Assembly: GCA_030696545.1 (NCBI GenBank)
Contig: JAUYSA010000510.1
Span: forward strand, 1-13,981
Length of the DNA stretch: 13,981 bases
Direction of reading: 5' to 3'
Source: Hyphomonadaceae bacterium
GTDB taxonomy: Bacteria; Pseudomonadota; Alphaproteobacteria; Caulobacterales; Hyphomonadaceae
The notes beneath the pieces were generated by a model, which saw only the letters and a program-made list of their open reading frames with translations, searched no databases and was not told where the DNA came from. Of the stretch, positions 1 through 6,941 are shown one piece after another (within the stretch, counting starts at the first letter, position 1; each line of letters begins with the position of its first letter). Both the position numbers and the translations under genes were made by a program.

Positions 1-2
1 CT

Positions 3-1007
3 TCGGCACAGGGGTCAGAGGCGGGTTATGCCGTGCCGCGCACGACGTGGGGCGCGCCAGACCTGCAGGGGTTCTGGAATAACACGTCGATCACGGGGAT
101 GCAGCGTTCGCCGGATGCGAAGTCGCTGGTGGTGAACGAGAAGGAAGCCAACCGGCTGGTGAACCGGAACATGCTGGTCGTTCTGTCGAAGCAGGATGAA
201 GCGACCAACGGCCAAGACCCGAACAACACCAAGCTGCTCGAGGACAAGAACAGCGACCGTGGTTACAACTCGTTCTGGATCGATCCTGGCACCAAGCTGG
301 CGTCGGTGAAGGGCGAACTGCGCACGTCGTGGATCGTTGAGCCGGCGAACGGACGTATCCCCTACAAGCCGGGATCGCGGAACAGCGGCGGCTTTGCGAT
401 CACCAATTTCGATGGACCGGAGACGCGGCCGCAGGCGGAGCGTTGCGTGCTCGGCTTCTCGGGGTCGTTCGGGCCGGTGATGCAGAACGGCATGTACAAC
501 AACACGATGCAGTTCGTGCAGACGCCGACGCATGTGACGATCCTGGTCGAGATGAACCATGATGCGCGGATCATTCCGATCGTGGCGAGCAAGGCCGACG
601 TGAAGCACGGAACCGTTCCCAAATGGGGCGGTGACTCGGTGGGCTGGTATGAGGGCGACACGCTGGTCGTTGAAACGACGAACGTTCATCCGAACCAGCG
701 CGCGACGATCACCAAGGACGGCAAGGTGACGGAGCGCTTCTCGCGCTGGAACGAGCATCAGGTTCTCTACACATTCGAGGTGGAAGACCCGACGCTGTAC
801 ACGCAGGTGTGGAAGGGCGAACAGGCGTTGAACGCATCCGAGCCGCTTTACGAGTACGCTTGCCATGAAGGCAATTATGCGATGCCGGGTATTCTTGCCG
901 GCGCGCGTGAGCTGGAGAGCCAGGGCAAGGTGCCGGGCATGGGTCCGGGTATCACGGCTGGTCTGGTTCTGCCGCGCGATGAGACGGGTGGCGAAGGCTT
1001 CAACTAG
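3..1007 (+). CDS. Exported-type protein of unknown function, 5' end cut by window edge
   Basis: The frame is open to the left edge, so the true start and probably a signal peptide lie outside the window; 334 residues are visible. A GTG at 33 is the first in-window start, but the reading frame before it already looks like protein, so I treat the gene as partial. Visible motifs are APDLQGFW near the left end, ERCVLGFSG around nt 437-465, GDSVGWYEGDTLVVET around nt 630-678 and a C-terminal YEYACHEGNY around nt 850-880. This motif set matches a large uncharacterised family common in sphingomonads, Hyphomonadaceae-type bacteria and Acidobacteria, whose members are usually secreted and begin with a 'PDL.G.W' segment. 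No catalytic function is established that I know of. The gene ends 26 bases before a strong terminator, which separates it transcriptionally from the capsid gene downstream. The family match is from memory of motifs. Confidence 0.75.
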   Translation, partial: SAQGSEAGYAVPRTTWGAPDLQGFWNNTSITGMQRSPDAKSLVVNEKEANRLVNRNMLVVLSKQDEATNGQDPNNTKLLEDKNSDRGYNSFWIDPGTKLASVKGELRTSWIVEPANGRIPYKPGSRNSGGFAITNFDGPETRPQAERCVLGFSGSFGPVMQNGMYNNTMQFVQTPTHVTILVEMNHDARIIPIVASKADVKHGTVPKWGGDSVGWYEGDTLVVETTNVHPNQRATITKDGKVTERFSRWNEHQVLYTFEVEDPTLYTQVWKGEQALNASEPLYEYACHEGNYAMPGILAGARELESQGKVPGMGPGITAGLVLPRDETGGEGFN

Positions 1008-1032
1008 GCTTTCTCGACCTTTGAATTTCTGG

Positions 1033-1062
1033 AAGGGCGTGTCGCAGGACACGCCCTTTTTG
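1033..1062 (+). terminator. Intrinsic terminator after the first gene
   Basis: Perfect 9-bp stem GGGCGTGTC (1035-1043) / GACACGCCC (1048-1056) with loop GCAG, followed by TTTTTGTT. Two A:T pairs at the base can extend the stem. It sits 26 bases after the stop codon at 1005-1007 and isolates the following capsid gene from upstream transcription. Confidence 0.9.
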
Positions 1063-1096
1063 TTGTCCGGACGCGTGGCATGCGGCCCCCTCCGTC

Positions 1097-1116
1097 TTGC
1101 GCACTGACATGCGCAA
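1097..1116. promoter_or_regulatory. Perfect dyad TTGCGCA-N6-TGCGCAA upstream of the capsid gene
   Basis: Two 7-base arms, 1097-1103 and 1110-1116, are exact reverse complements around a 6-base spacer. The site lies between the upstream terminator and the capsid start, 89-108 bases before the ATG. The size and symmetry fit a dimeric regulator's operator; a small hairpin is the alternative. The regulator is unknown. Confidence 0.4.
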
Positions 1117-1120
1117 TCCA

Positions 1121-1145
1121 CCTCCCCCGCCTTTGGCGATGGAGG
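1121..1145 (+). other. Imperfect hairpin in the capsid leader
   Basis: CCTCC (1121-1125) and CCGCC-like bases up to 1131 pair with GGCG (1135-1138) and GGAGG (1141-1145) around a TTT loop, giving 9 pairs with a 2-base internal mismatch. No T-run follows, so it is not an obvious terminator. The right arm hides a GGAGG, but that is far from the capsid start and is not its ribosome-binding site. Confidence 0.35.
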
Positions 1146-1204
1146 ACTAGCGTCGTGCTTCGGGCGCTGGTGGTTGAATAGTACGAAGCTAGCAAGGGAA
1201 ACAC

Positions 1205-2440
1205 ATGACAATCGAGACGAAGATGAACGCGCCCTCGGGCGTGAATGCGGACGCACGCGCGATTGCGGCCGAGATGATGGCGGCTTTCGAGGCGCTGAAA
1301 TCCGCGAACGATGCGCGGATCGAGGAAATCGAGAAGCGCGGGGCGGCAGATCCTCTGCTGGATGCGAAGCTGAAGAAGATCGAGACGTCGCTTGATCGTC
1401 AGCGCAGCGCGCTGGAGCGGCTGGCGCTGGAGCAGGCGCGGCCGGCGATGGGCGAAGATCCGCGCAAGGGCGACCCGGAGCACAAGTCGGCGTGGGGCGC
1501 ATATATGCGCAAGGGCGATGACAGCGGCATCTCGCGGCTGGACCTCAAGTCGGTGAATGTCGGCACCGAGGCGCAGGGTGGCTATGTCGCGCCGCCGGAA
1601 CTGGACCGGCTGATCGAGCAGCGGCTGATGGCGTCGTCGCCGATGCGGCAGATTGCGAGCGTGCGGCAGACTTCGGCGACGGTGTTCCGCAAGCCGGTGA
1701 GCCTGGGTACGACGTCGGCGTGGGCGGCGGAGACGGGTTCACGCGCGGAGACGACGGCGCCGACGCTGGACCTGCTCGAGTTTCCGGCGGCGGAGCTCTA
1801 TGCGATGCCGGCGGCGACGCAGACGCTGCTGGACGACGCGTATGCCGATGTTGACGAGTGGCTGGCCGATGAGGTTGAGGCGAGTTTCTCGGCGCAGGAG
1901 TCGACGGCGTTCGTGACGGGTGATGGCTCGAACAAGCCGAAGGGCTTTTTGAGCTATGACATGATCGCGGATGCAAGCCATGCGTGGGACAAGATCGGCT
2001 TCATCCTGTCGGGCGGCGCGGGCGCGTTTGCGGCGAGCAATCCGGCGGACAAGCTGATCGACCTGGTCTATGCGCTGAAGAGCCAGTTCCGGCCGAATGC
2101 GCGGTTCGTGATGAACAGGCGCACGGTGTCTGCGGTTCGCAAGCTGAAGGATGGCGACGGCAACTATCTTTGGCGGCCGGGTGCGGCGGGCGAATCGGCC
2201 AGCCTGCTCGGCTATCCTGTGACAGAGATCGAGGACATGCCGGATATCGCGGCGAACGCTTTCTCGATCGCGTTCGGGGATTTCCGGCGTGGTTATCTGA
2301 TCGTCGATCGGCAGGGTGCGCGGGTTCTTCGCGATCCGTATTCGCTGAAGCCCTACGTGCTATTCTACACGACCAAGCGCGTGGGCGGGGGTGTGCAGAA
2401 CTTCGATGCTATCAAGGTCATGAAGTTCGCCGCCTCGTAA
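1205..2440 (+). CDS. HK97-fold major capsid protein, gene-transfer-agent (g5) type
   Basis: This encodes the shell protein of a tailed-phage or gene-transfer-agent head (411 residues, usual full length). Residues about 15-80 form a charged, heptad-like helical region, the delta/scaffolding domain normally removed by the prohead protease. The mature fold begins near GGYVAPPEL (125-133). Later landmarks are TGDGSNKPKG (238-247), the SLLGYPV segment (333-339), FGDFRRGYLIVDRQG (357-371) then RDPY (377-380), and VGGGVQNFDAI near the end. The ATG has AAGGGA at 1194-1199. No portal, protease or terminase lies directly upstream; the neighbour is an unrelated exported protein behind a terminator. The matching connector gene lies 5.9 kb downstream on the same strand. 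Composition resembles the flanking genes. Assignment to the capsid family is secure; the gene-transfer-agent assignment rests on the connector and DUF3168 genes and the lack of other phage genes. Confidence 0.93.
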   Translation: MTIETKMNAPSGVNADARAIAAEMMAAFEALKSANDARIEEIEKRGAADPLLDAKLKKIETSLDRQRSALERLALEQARPAMGEDPRKGDPEHKSAWGAYMRKGDDSGISRLDLKSVNVGTEAQGGYVAPPELDRLIEQRLMASSPMRQIASVRQTSATVFRKPVSLGTTSAWAAETGSRAETTAPTLDLLEFPAAELYAMPAATQTLLDDAYADVDEWLADEVEASFSAQESTAFVTGDGSNKPKGFLSYDMIADASHAWDKIGFILSGGAGAFAASNPADKLIDLVYALKSQFRPNARFVMNRRTVSAVRKLKDGDGNYLWRPGAAGESASLLGYPVTEIEDMPDIAANAFSIAFGDFRRGYLIVDRQGARVLRDPYSLKPYVLFYTTKRVGGGVQNFDAIKVMKFAAS

Positions 2441-2466
2441 ACTGATGCGTACTTAACTCGACGGCG

Positions 2467-2495
2467 CCGCCAGCGGGGCCTAGCTTCGCTGGCGG
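2467..2495 (+). other. Stem-loop between capsid and first NTF2-like gene
   Basis: Perfect 9-bp stem CCGCCAGCG (2467-2475) / CGCTGGCGG (2487-2495) with an 11-base loop. It begins 26 bases after the capsid stop and ends 16 bases before the next ATG. No T-run follows. It could slow or attenuate read-through, stabilise the capsid mRNA 3' end, or act as an operator. Confidence 0.5.
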
Positions 2496-2511
2496 TAGCC
2501 GGAGATTCTGC

Positions 2512-2883
2512 ATGGGTTCGCCTTCGCCTGAACGTACTGCCGACGCGTTCATCGAGAAGTTCAATTCGGGAGATGCGGTGGGCTTTGCCCAGCTTTATGC
2601 AGAGGATGCGGTTTTTACCTATGATGGCCTCGAGAAGGCGGTCGGGCGGCAGCAGATCGAGGGCGCAATTGCCGGGTTCATGCTGGCCGGGCTGAAATTC
2701 CGCGGGCACAATGTGAACGTCTATGTCGTAGGCGACACGGCGATGACCCGGTTCAAGTGGGAGTTGTTCGACGCCCAGGGCGCGACCGTGGCGACGGGCG
2801 TTTCGACCGAGGTGCAGCGGCGCGGACCGGATGGGCTGTGGCGTTTCATCATCGACGATTCCGGCGGTGGAAGCCGGGGCTGA
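2512..2883 (+). CDS. SnoaL/NTF2-like small protein, copy 1
   Basis: A 123-residue protein of the cone-shaped SnoaL/NTF2 fold. The N-terminal helix contains ADAFIEKFNSGD (residues about 10-21), followed by the typical 'LY.EDAVFT.DG' strand-turn and a strand ending GLWRFIIDD. The family includes polyketide cyclases, ketosteroid-isomerase-like enzymes and many non-enzymatic ligand binders; no catalytic residue set is clear enough to choose among them. The ATG at 2512 has GGAG at 2501-2504. The gene starts 71 bases after the capsid gene and is followed 62 bases later by a paralogue with about half its residues identical. No signal peptide is visible, so it is probably cytoplasmic. Fold assignment is good; function is unknown. 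Confidence 0.82.
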   Translation: MGSPSPERTADAFIEKFNSGDAVGFAQLYAEDAVFTYDGLEKAVGRQQIEGAIAGFMLAGLKFRGHNVNVYVVGDTAMTRFKWELFDAQGATVATGVSTEVQRRGPDGLWRFIIDDSGGGSRG

Positions 2884-2945
2884 CGGTTGGCTTGATCTTA
2901 AATCCTTGATCGTGAAGATGCCGCGACTTTCCAAGGGAGCGGATC

Positions 2946-3323
2946 ATGGGCGTGGCGTCACCGGAGCTGATGGCAGAGACCTTCATCGAGCGCTTCAATG
3001 CGCGTGATGCGGCTGGAATGCTGGCTCTTTATGAGCCGGATGGGGTGTTCACCTTCGATGGCGTGCAGAAGGCGGTTGGCCATGAGCAGATCGCTGAGGC
3101 TCTTGCGGGGTTCCTGGCGTCTCCATTCACGCTGCGTGGAAGGTACGCGATGGTGCACGCGAGCGCGAATGCGGCGCTGTGCAGTCTGAAGTGGGAAATG
3201 ATGGAGCCGGAAGGCTGGATCAATTCCGATGGCGTCTCGATGGAAGTGCTGACGCGCGGCAGCGATGGGCTGTGGCGGTTTGCCGTGGATGACGCCACTG
3301 CCGGGCGGCGCGCGGAAGAGTAG
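2946..3323 (+). CDS. SnoaL/NTF2-like small protein, copy 2 (tandem paralogue)
   Basis: A 125-residue protein that aligns end to end with the preceding gene: ETFIERFNARDAAG matches DAFIEKFNSGDAVG, the VFT.DG..KAVG block is shared, and both end GLWRF..DD. About half the residues are identical, so this is an old tandem duplication, not a recent one. Start ATG 2946 is preceded by AAGGGAG at 2933-2939. Residues differ in the middle strands (for example MVHASANAALCSLKWEMM against VYVVGDTAMTRFKWELF), where ligand contacts usually lie in this fold, suggesting different ligands or heterodimer formation. No signal peptide is visible. It probably shares a transcript with copy 1. The specific function is not known. 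Confidence 0.82.
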   Translation: MGVASPELMAETFIERFNARDAAGMLALYEPDGVFTFDGVQKAVGHEQIAEALAGFLASPFTLRGRYAMVHASANAALCSLKWEMMEPEGWINSDGVSMEVLTRGSDGLWRFAVDDATAGRRAEE

Positions 3324-3435
3324 CCGCGCCGGTTAAAGGCAAAGCAGAACTGACCTGTTCGCCATCGAGGCGATCCACGCTCTTGTCTGTCACTGGCAGG
3401 CTGGCAGGGGCGGTCGTGATGAGTTGTCGCAGCGG

Positions 3436-3458
3436 TGACGCCGGTTTTCCGGGCGTCA
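3436..3458 (+). other. Hairpin 1 in the TonB-receptor leader
   Basis: TGACGCC (3436-3442) pairs with GGCGTCA (3452-3458). The inner GG/CC can also pair around a TTTT loop if one G is bulged. It lies in the 273-base gap between the second NTF2-like gene and the receptor. No T-run follows. Confidence 0.4.
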
Positions 3459-3471
3459 TGCAGGCGAAGAT

Positions 3472-3491
3472 GCGCTGCCTTGTGGCAGCGC
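3472..3491 (+). other. Hairpin 2 in the TonB-receptor leader
   Basis: Perfect 8-bp stem GCGCTGCC (3472-3479) / GGCAGCGC (3484-3491) with loop TTGT, 13 bases after hairpin 1. There is no T-run, so it is a weak terminator candidate; a structured 5' leader or an operator is equally possible. The rest of the 3324-3596 gap shows no convincing reading frame and no recognisable riboswitch core. Confidence 0.45.
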
Positions 3492-3583
3492 GATGAAACT
3501 TTGGGCCCCTGAACTCTTGCCGCTTGAGACGTGTCCGGTCGCGCCCGCCGAATGGCAGTGCGCCGGATTACAGCGAACATCAC

Positions 3584-3589
3584 AAGGGG
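3584..3589 (+). promoter_or_regulatory. Ribosome-binding site that fixes the receptor start
   Basis: AAGGGG lies 7 bases before the ATG at 3597. It decides against an in-frame start at 3531, which would place 22 arginine-rich residues in front of a clean signal peptide. Confidence 0.7.
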
Positions 3590-3596
3590 TCACTCG

Positions 3597-6011
3597 ATGC
3601 GTAAGGTTGCTCTCAGAACATTATTGCTGGGGTTTGGATCGGCGATAGCCATCACCTCAGCCTATGCGCAGGAGCAGACGCCTGCGCCTTCGGCGGATCA
3701 GCCAACCGACGTGATTGTGGTTCAGGGGCGGCGACTGAGCCAGGCAGATGAGGCGGTCGGCCTTGATTCAGCCAGCGCTGTGGTCGCGGTGACGCGGGAC
3801 GCGCTGCTTTCGGCGCCGGCGGGCGTTTCGGGCCTGAAGATGCTGGAGAGCTTGCCGGGCTTCAACGTGCAGACCGAGGGCGCGTTGGGTCTCTACGAGT
3901 TCGGCAACTCGGTGACTGTGCGGGCTTTCAACCTTCAACAGATTGCATTCGTGCTTGATGGCATTCCGATGGGGCGCAGCGATGCGTTCGGCGGCAGCCC
4001 GATCTTCCGCTATGTCGACAACGAGAACCTCGGCTCCGTGGTGGCGTCGCCGGGCGCAGGCGATGTTGCGCAGCCGGCCTATTCGTCGCTGGGACCGATC
4101 GTCGAGTATCATTCGATCGATCCTTCGACGGAATTTGGCGGGACGGTTTCCGTCGCCTGGGGCGATGACAAGCTGCGGCGTTCGTTCGTCAAGTTGAACA
4201 CGGGTCAGATGGGGCCGGTGTCGGCCTATGTGAGCCGCACCAAGCTGGACAGCAACCTGTCGCGCGGCGCGGGGACGATCGACCGGGAGCACGCGGAAGC
4301 GAAGGTGAAGGTCGACCTGTGGGACGACGCCTACATCGATTTCAAATGGGTCTATAACGATTTCTACGACTTCGACTCGCCGAGCGTGACCAAGGCCCAG
4401 TACCAGGCCAAGACGCCGTGCGGGAACGGGCTTGGCGGGCGGGACTGCGGTTATTCGGCGACGTTGCCGCCGGGAACGCTTGGCAACGTGCTTGAGTACA
4501 ATGTGCCGGGGTACACGTACGATACGACCGGCTGGTACATGGACCGCATCAACGTGCGGACTGACTCGCTTTATGGCGCGACATTCTACACGCCGATTGG
4601 CGATGCGGCTTCGGTTTCCGTCACCGGATACTATGAAGAGAAGAATGGCTGGGGCTCTTCGCCCGAGACTTACGGAACGCCGACATCAGCAACCTCGCTG
4701 TACGGCCGCTACACGCGGCAGCAGCAGGCGGGCCTGCAGGTGACAGCGCCGCGTGGGACCGCGTTTGGCGTTACCAGCCTGGAGGGCGTGCGCAAAGGCG
4801 TTGTCGCGAAGGGCGAATACGAGATCACGAATCACAAGCTGGAAGCTGGTGCGTGGGTTGAGAACGATGAGTACTCGCGCTTCACGCGCAGGGTGAACCA
4901 TGTCGGCGGGCTGCAGTCTGGCGCGGTGCTGTACAACGAGGTGGTGTATTTCTGGCGCGACTACGAAACAACACGCGATACACTTCAGCTGTTCCTGAAG
5001 GACACGATCAGCCTGTTTGACGACAAGCTGAAGGTTGAGCTTGGTGTGAAGTCGCTGAGCGTCGACTATTCGCTGGATGGGTACCGCAATTTCAACGACT
5101 TTTATCGCGTCAGCGGCGCCACGGTTCTGCCGGGTTGGGGGCCGCAATCGGTTGGCGAGACGTATGAGAAGAACTTCCTGCCGATGGTGGGTGCGGTCTG
5201 GAGCGTGACGCCGAACGAACAGCTGTTCGCGTCCTACTCGCAGAACTATGCCCTGCCGCGCGGGACGGATGACATCTTCTCGGTGGCGCCGAACACTGTG
5301 GTGTCCACCCCGAACCCGGCGGCGGAGGAATCCGAGAACATCGAGGTGGGCGTGCGTACGACACGTGGCGAGCTGTATGGCTCTGTGGCGGCCTACTACA
5401 CGACGTTCGACAACCGGATCGAAAGCTATGCGGTGCCGCTTGCGGGGCAGACTGGCGCGACGGAGACTTACTATCAGAGCGTTGGTGGGGTGAAGGCCTA
5501 TGGTCTGGAGCTGACGGGCGCCTGGCGGCCGGACTTCTTCAATGACCAGCTCTATTTCAACGGCACGCTGACCTACAACAAGACGACGTTCCAGGATGAC
5601 GTGCCGGACTTCGCCAACACTATCGCCGTGACCCGCTGCGCCAGCGCGACTGTGCTGTGCCTGTCGGGCAAGACGCTTCCGGATAGCCCGGAATGGATCG
5701 TCAGTGCGGGCATGACGTGGGAGCCGACGGACTGGATCGTGGCGAACATTTCCGCCAAGTATCTGAGCGAGCGGTACTCGAACTTCATCAACACCGAGAC
5801 CATCCCGGGCTACCCGGTGGTCACGGCCTATGTGGACTTCGGTACGGGCGATGGAGACGGCCCGCTGGGCCGGTTCAAGGCGCGGTTGAACGTCGACAAC
5901 GTGTTCGACGAGGACAAGCTGGCGTTCATCAGCAGCTCGATCGCGGGAACGGCTTCATTCAGGCCGCTGAATCCGCGGACGGTTTCGGTGTCGCTGACGG
6001 CGGACTTCTAG
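3597..6011 (+). CDS. TonB-dependent outer-membrane receptor
   Basis: An 804-residue TonB-dependent receptor that takes up a scarce ligand across the outer membrane, using energy from TonB-ExbBD. Residues 1-24 are a Sec signal peptide (MRKVALRT, hydrophobic core, AYA cleavage site). A TonB box (DVIVVQG) lies at about 38-44. The plug domain follows to about 165 and contains the typical 'LESLPGFNV', 'VTVRAFN' and 'VLDGIPMG' segments. The rest is a 22-strand barrel ending in the usual aromatic residue (SLTADF). Cysteine pairs around KTPCGNGLGGRDCG and VTRCASATVLC could form disulphides in outer loops. No FecIR-type sigma/anti-sigma pair or periplasmic binding protein adjoins it, so the ligand (siderophore, sugar, vitamin or other) cannot be named. 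It appears to be transcribed alone, with its own leader and terminator, and faces the minus-strand SDR operon tail to tail. Confidence 0.93.
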   Translation: MRKVALRTLLLGFGSAIAITSAYAQEQTPAPSADQPTDVIVVQGRRLSQADEAVGLDSASAVVAVTRDALLSAPAGVSGLKMLESLPGFNVQTEGALGLYEFGNSVTVRAFNLQQIAFVLDGIPMGRSDAFGGSPIFRYVDNENLGSVVASPGAGDVAQPAYSSLGPIVEYHSIDPSTEFGGTVSVAWGDDKLRRSFVKLNTGQMGPVSAYVSRTKLDSNLSRGAGTIDREHAEAKVKVDLWDDAYIDFKWVYNDFYDFDSPSVTKAQYQAKTPCGNGLGGRDCGYSATLPPGTLGNVLEYNVPGYTYDTTGWYMDRINVRTDSLYGATFYTPIGDAASVSVTGYYEEKNGWGSSPETYGTPTSATSLYGRYTRQQQAGLQVTAPRGTAFGVTSLEGVRKGVVAKGEYEITNHKLEAGAWVENDEYSRFTRRVNHVGGLQSGAVLYNEVVYFWRDYETTRDTLQLFLKDTISLFDDKLKVELGVKSLSVDYSLDGYRNFNDFYRVSGATVLPGWGPQSVGETYEKNFLPMVGAVWSVTPNEQLFASYSQNYALPRGTDDIFSVAPNTVVSTPNPAAEESENIEVGVRTTRGELYGSVAAYYTTFDNRIESYAVPLAGQTGATETYYQSVGGVKAYGLELTGAWRPDFFNDQLYFNGTLTYNKTTFQDDVPDFANTIAVTRCASATVLCLSGKTLPDSPEWIVSAGMTWEPTDWIVANISAKYLSERYSNFINTETIPGYPVVTAYVDFGTGDGDGPLGRFKARLNVDNVFDEDKLAFISSSIAGTASFRPLNPRTVSVSLTADF

Positions 6012-6034
6012 GAATACGTTCTGCAGAATGTGAG

Positions 6035-6068
6035 TTCGCGAGCCCTGCCGGGCTCGCGAATTTCATTT
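6035..6068 (+). terminator. Intrinsic terminator after the TonB receptor
   Basis: Perfect 11-bp stem TTCGCGAGCCC (6035-6045) / GGGCTCGCGAA (6050-6060), loop TGCC, then TTTCATTT. It sits between two convergent genes. The plus-strand side is T-rich while the minus-strand side is not, so it mainly serves the receptor but may also slow minus-strand transcription leaving the SDR gene. Confidence 0.85.
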
Positions 6069-6079
6069 GTGGGATGCGT

Positions 6080-6862
6080 CTAGCGCGGGGCCATGCGGAT
6101 GCCGCCGTCGAGGCGAACCGTTTCGCCGTTGAAGTAGGCGTTCTGGATCATCTGCAGGGCGAGCGAGGCGTATTCTGCGGGATCGCCGAGACGCTTCGGG
6201 TTGAGGACGGTGGCCGAGAGCGCGTCCTTTACGTTGTCGGGCAGGCCAGCGAGCAGCGGCGTGTTGAAGAGGCCCGGGAGGATCGTGTTGACGCGGATGC
6301 TTTCCGTCGAGAGGTCGCGCGCGATGGGGAGCGTCATGCCGACGACGCCGCCTTTGGAGGCAGCGTAAGCGGCCTGGCCGATCTGACCATCCTGCGCGGC
6401 GACGCTGGCGGTGTTGACGATGGCGCCGCGATCTCCGTCAGCCATGACGTCGAGCGTCATCATGCCGGCGGCTGATTTGGCGATGCAGCGGAATGTGCCG
6501 ACGAGGTTGATCTGGATGATCTTGTTGAAGGCGTCGAGCGGGTGGCTGGAAATTTCGCCGGTTTCCTTCTTGCGGCCTGCGGTCTTCACGCCAATGCCGG
6601 TGCCGGCGCAGTTGACGAGGATGCGTTCCTGCCCGTTGGCGGTGCGGGCGGCGACGAAGCCGGCGTCGACGGAGGCGTCGTCGGTAACGTTCACGTTGCA
6701 ATAGACCGCGCCGGTTTCGGCGGCGAAGGCTGTGCCGGCTTTTTCGTTCATGTCGAAAATCGCGACTTTGACGCCGTGGGCGCGGAGGGCTTTCACGGTT
6801 GCGCCGCCGAGGCCGGAGGCGCCGCCTGTGACGATGGCGGAGACGGAGCTGTCGAGTTTCAT
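6080..6862 (-). CDS. HSD10-like NAD-dependent 3-hydroxyacyl-CoA dehydrogenase (SDR family)
   Basis: A 260-residue classical short-chain dehydrogenase. The cofactor motif TGGASGLG is at residues 12-19, Asp37 at the end of strand 2 favours NAD over NADP, NCAG is at 84-87, and the catalytic set is Asn119, Ser153, Tyr166, Lys170. The ASVAAQDGQIGQAAY segment, GLFNTPLLAGLP and the ending FNGETVRLDGGIRMAPR are hallmarks of the HSD10 / 2-methyl-3-hydroxybutyryl-CoA dehydrogenase branch, which oxidises 3-hydroxyacyl-CoAs in branched-chain amino-acid and fatty-acid breakdown. ATG 6862 is preferred to an upstream TTG (6877) because AGGA sits 7 bases before it. It is the last gene of a probable VOC-lipoprotein-SDR operon, 79 bases after the lipoprotein stop. 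The actual substrate is unproven. Confidence 0.88.
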   Translation of the reverse strand: MKLDSSVSAIVTGGASGLGGATVKALRAHGVKVAIFDMNEKAGTAFAAETGAVYCNVNVTDDASVDAGFVAARTANGQERILVNCAGTGIGVKTAGRKKETGEISSHPLDAFNKIIQINLVGTFRCIAKSAAGMMTLDVMADGDRGAIVNTASVAAQDGQIGQAAYAASKGGVVGMTLPIARDLSTESIRVNTILPGLFNTPLLAGLPDNVKDALSATVLNPKRLGDPAEYASLALQMIQNAYFNGETVRLDGGIRMAPR

Positions 6863-6941
6863 GGCGTTATCCTGCAAGCGCGATTGACGTTCGCGGAAGC
6901 TTTAGAGCGCCGAATGATCCGCGCCTAGATGTGACGTCGGG

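Noticed and set aside
15..1502. 495-codon open frame on the minus strand opposite the first gene and the capsid gene
   Set aside because: Its product is Arg/Pro/His/Ser-rich with no domain pattern, and it lies opposite two well-supported genes and a terminator. Typical high-GC antisense shadow.
3324..3596. Possible riboswitch or small gene before the TonB receptor
   Set aside because: GC-rich hairpins are present but no conserved cobalamin or other riboswitch core, and no frame with a start, ribosome-binding site and protein-like composition.
5693..6475. 260-codon plus-strand frame running from the receptor into the SDR region
   Set aside because: It crosses the receptor stop and terminator and lies opposite the SDR gene; composition is unlike a real protein.
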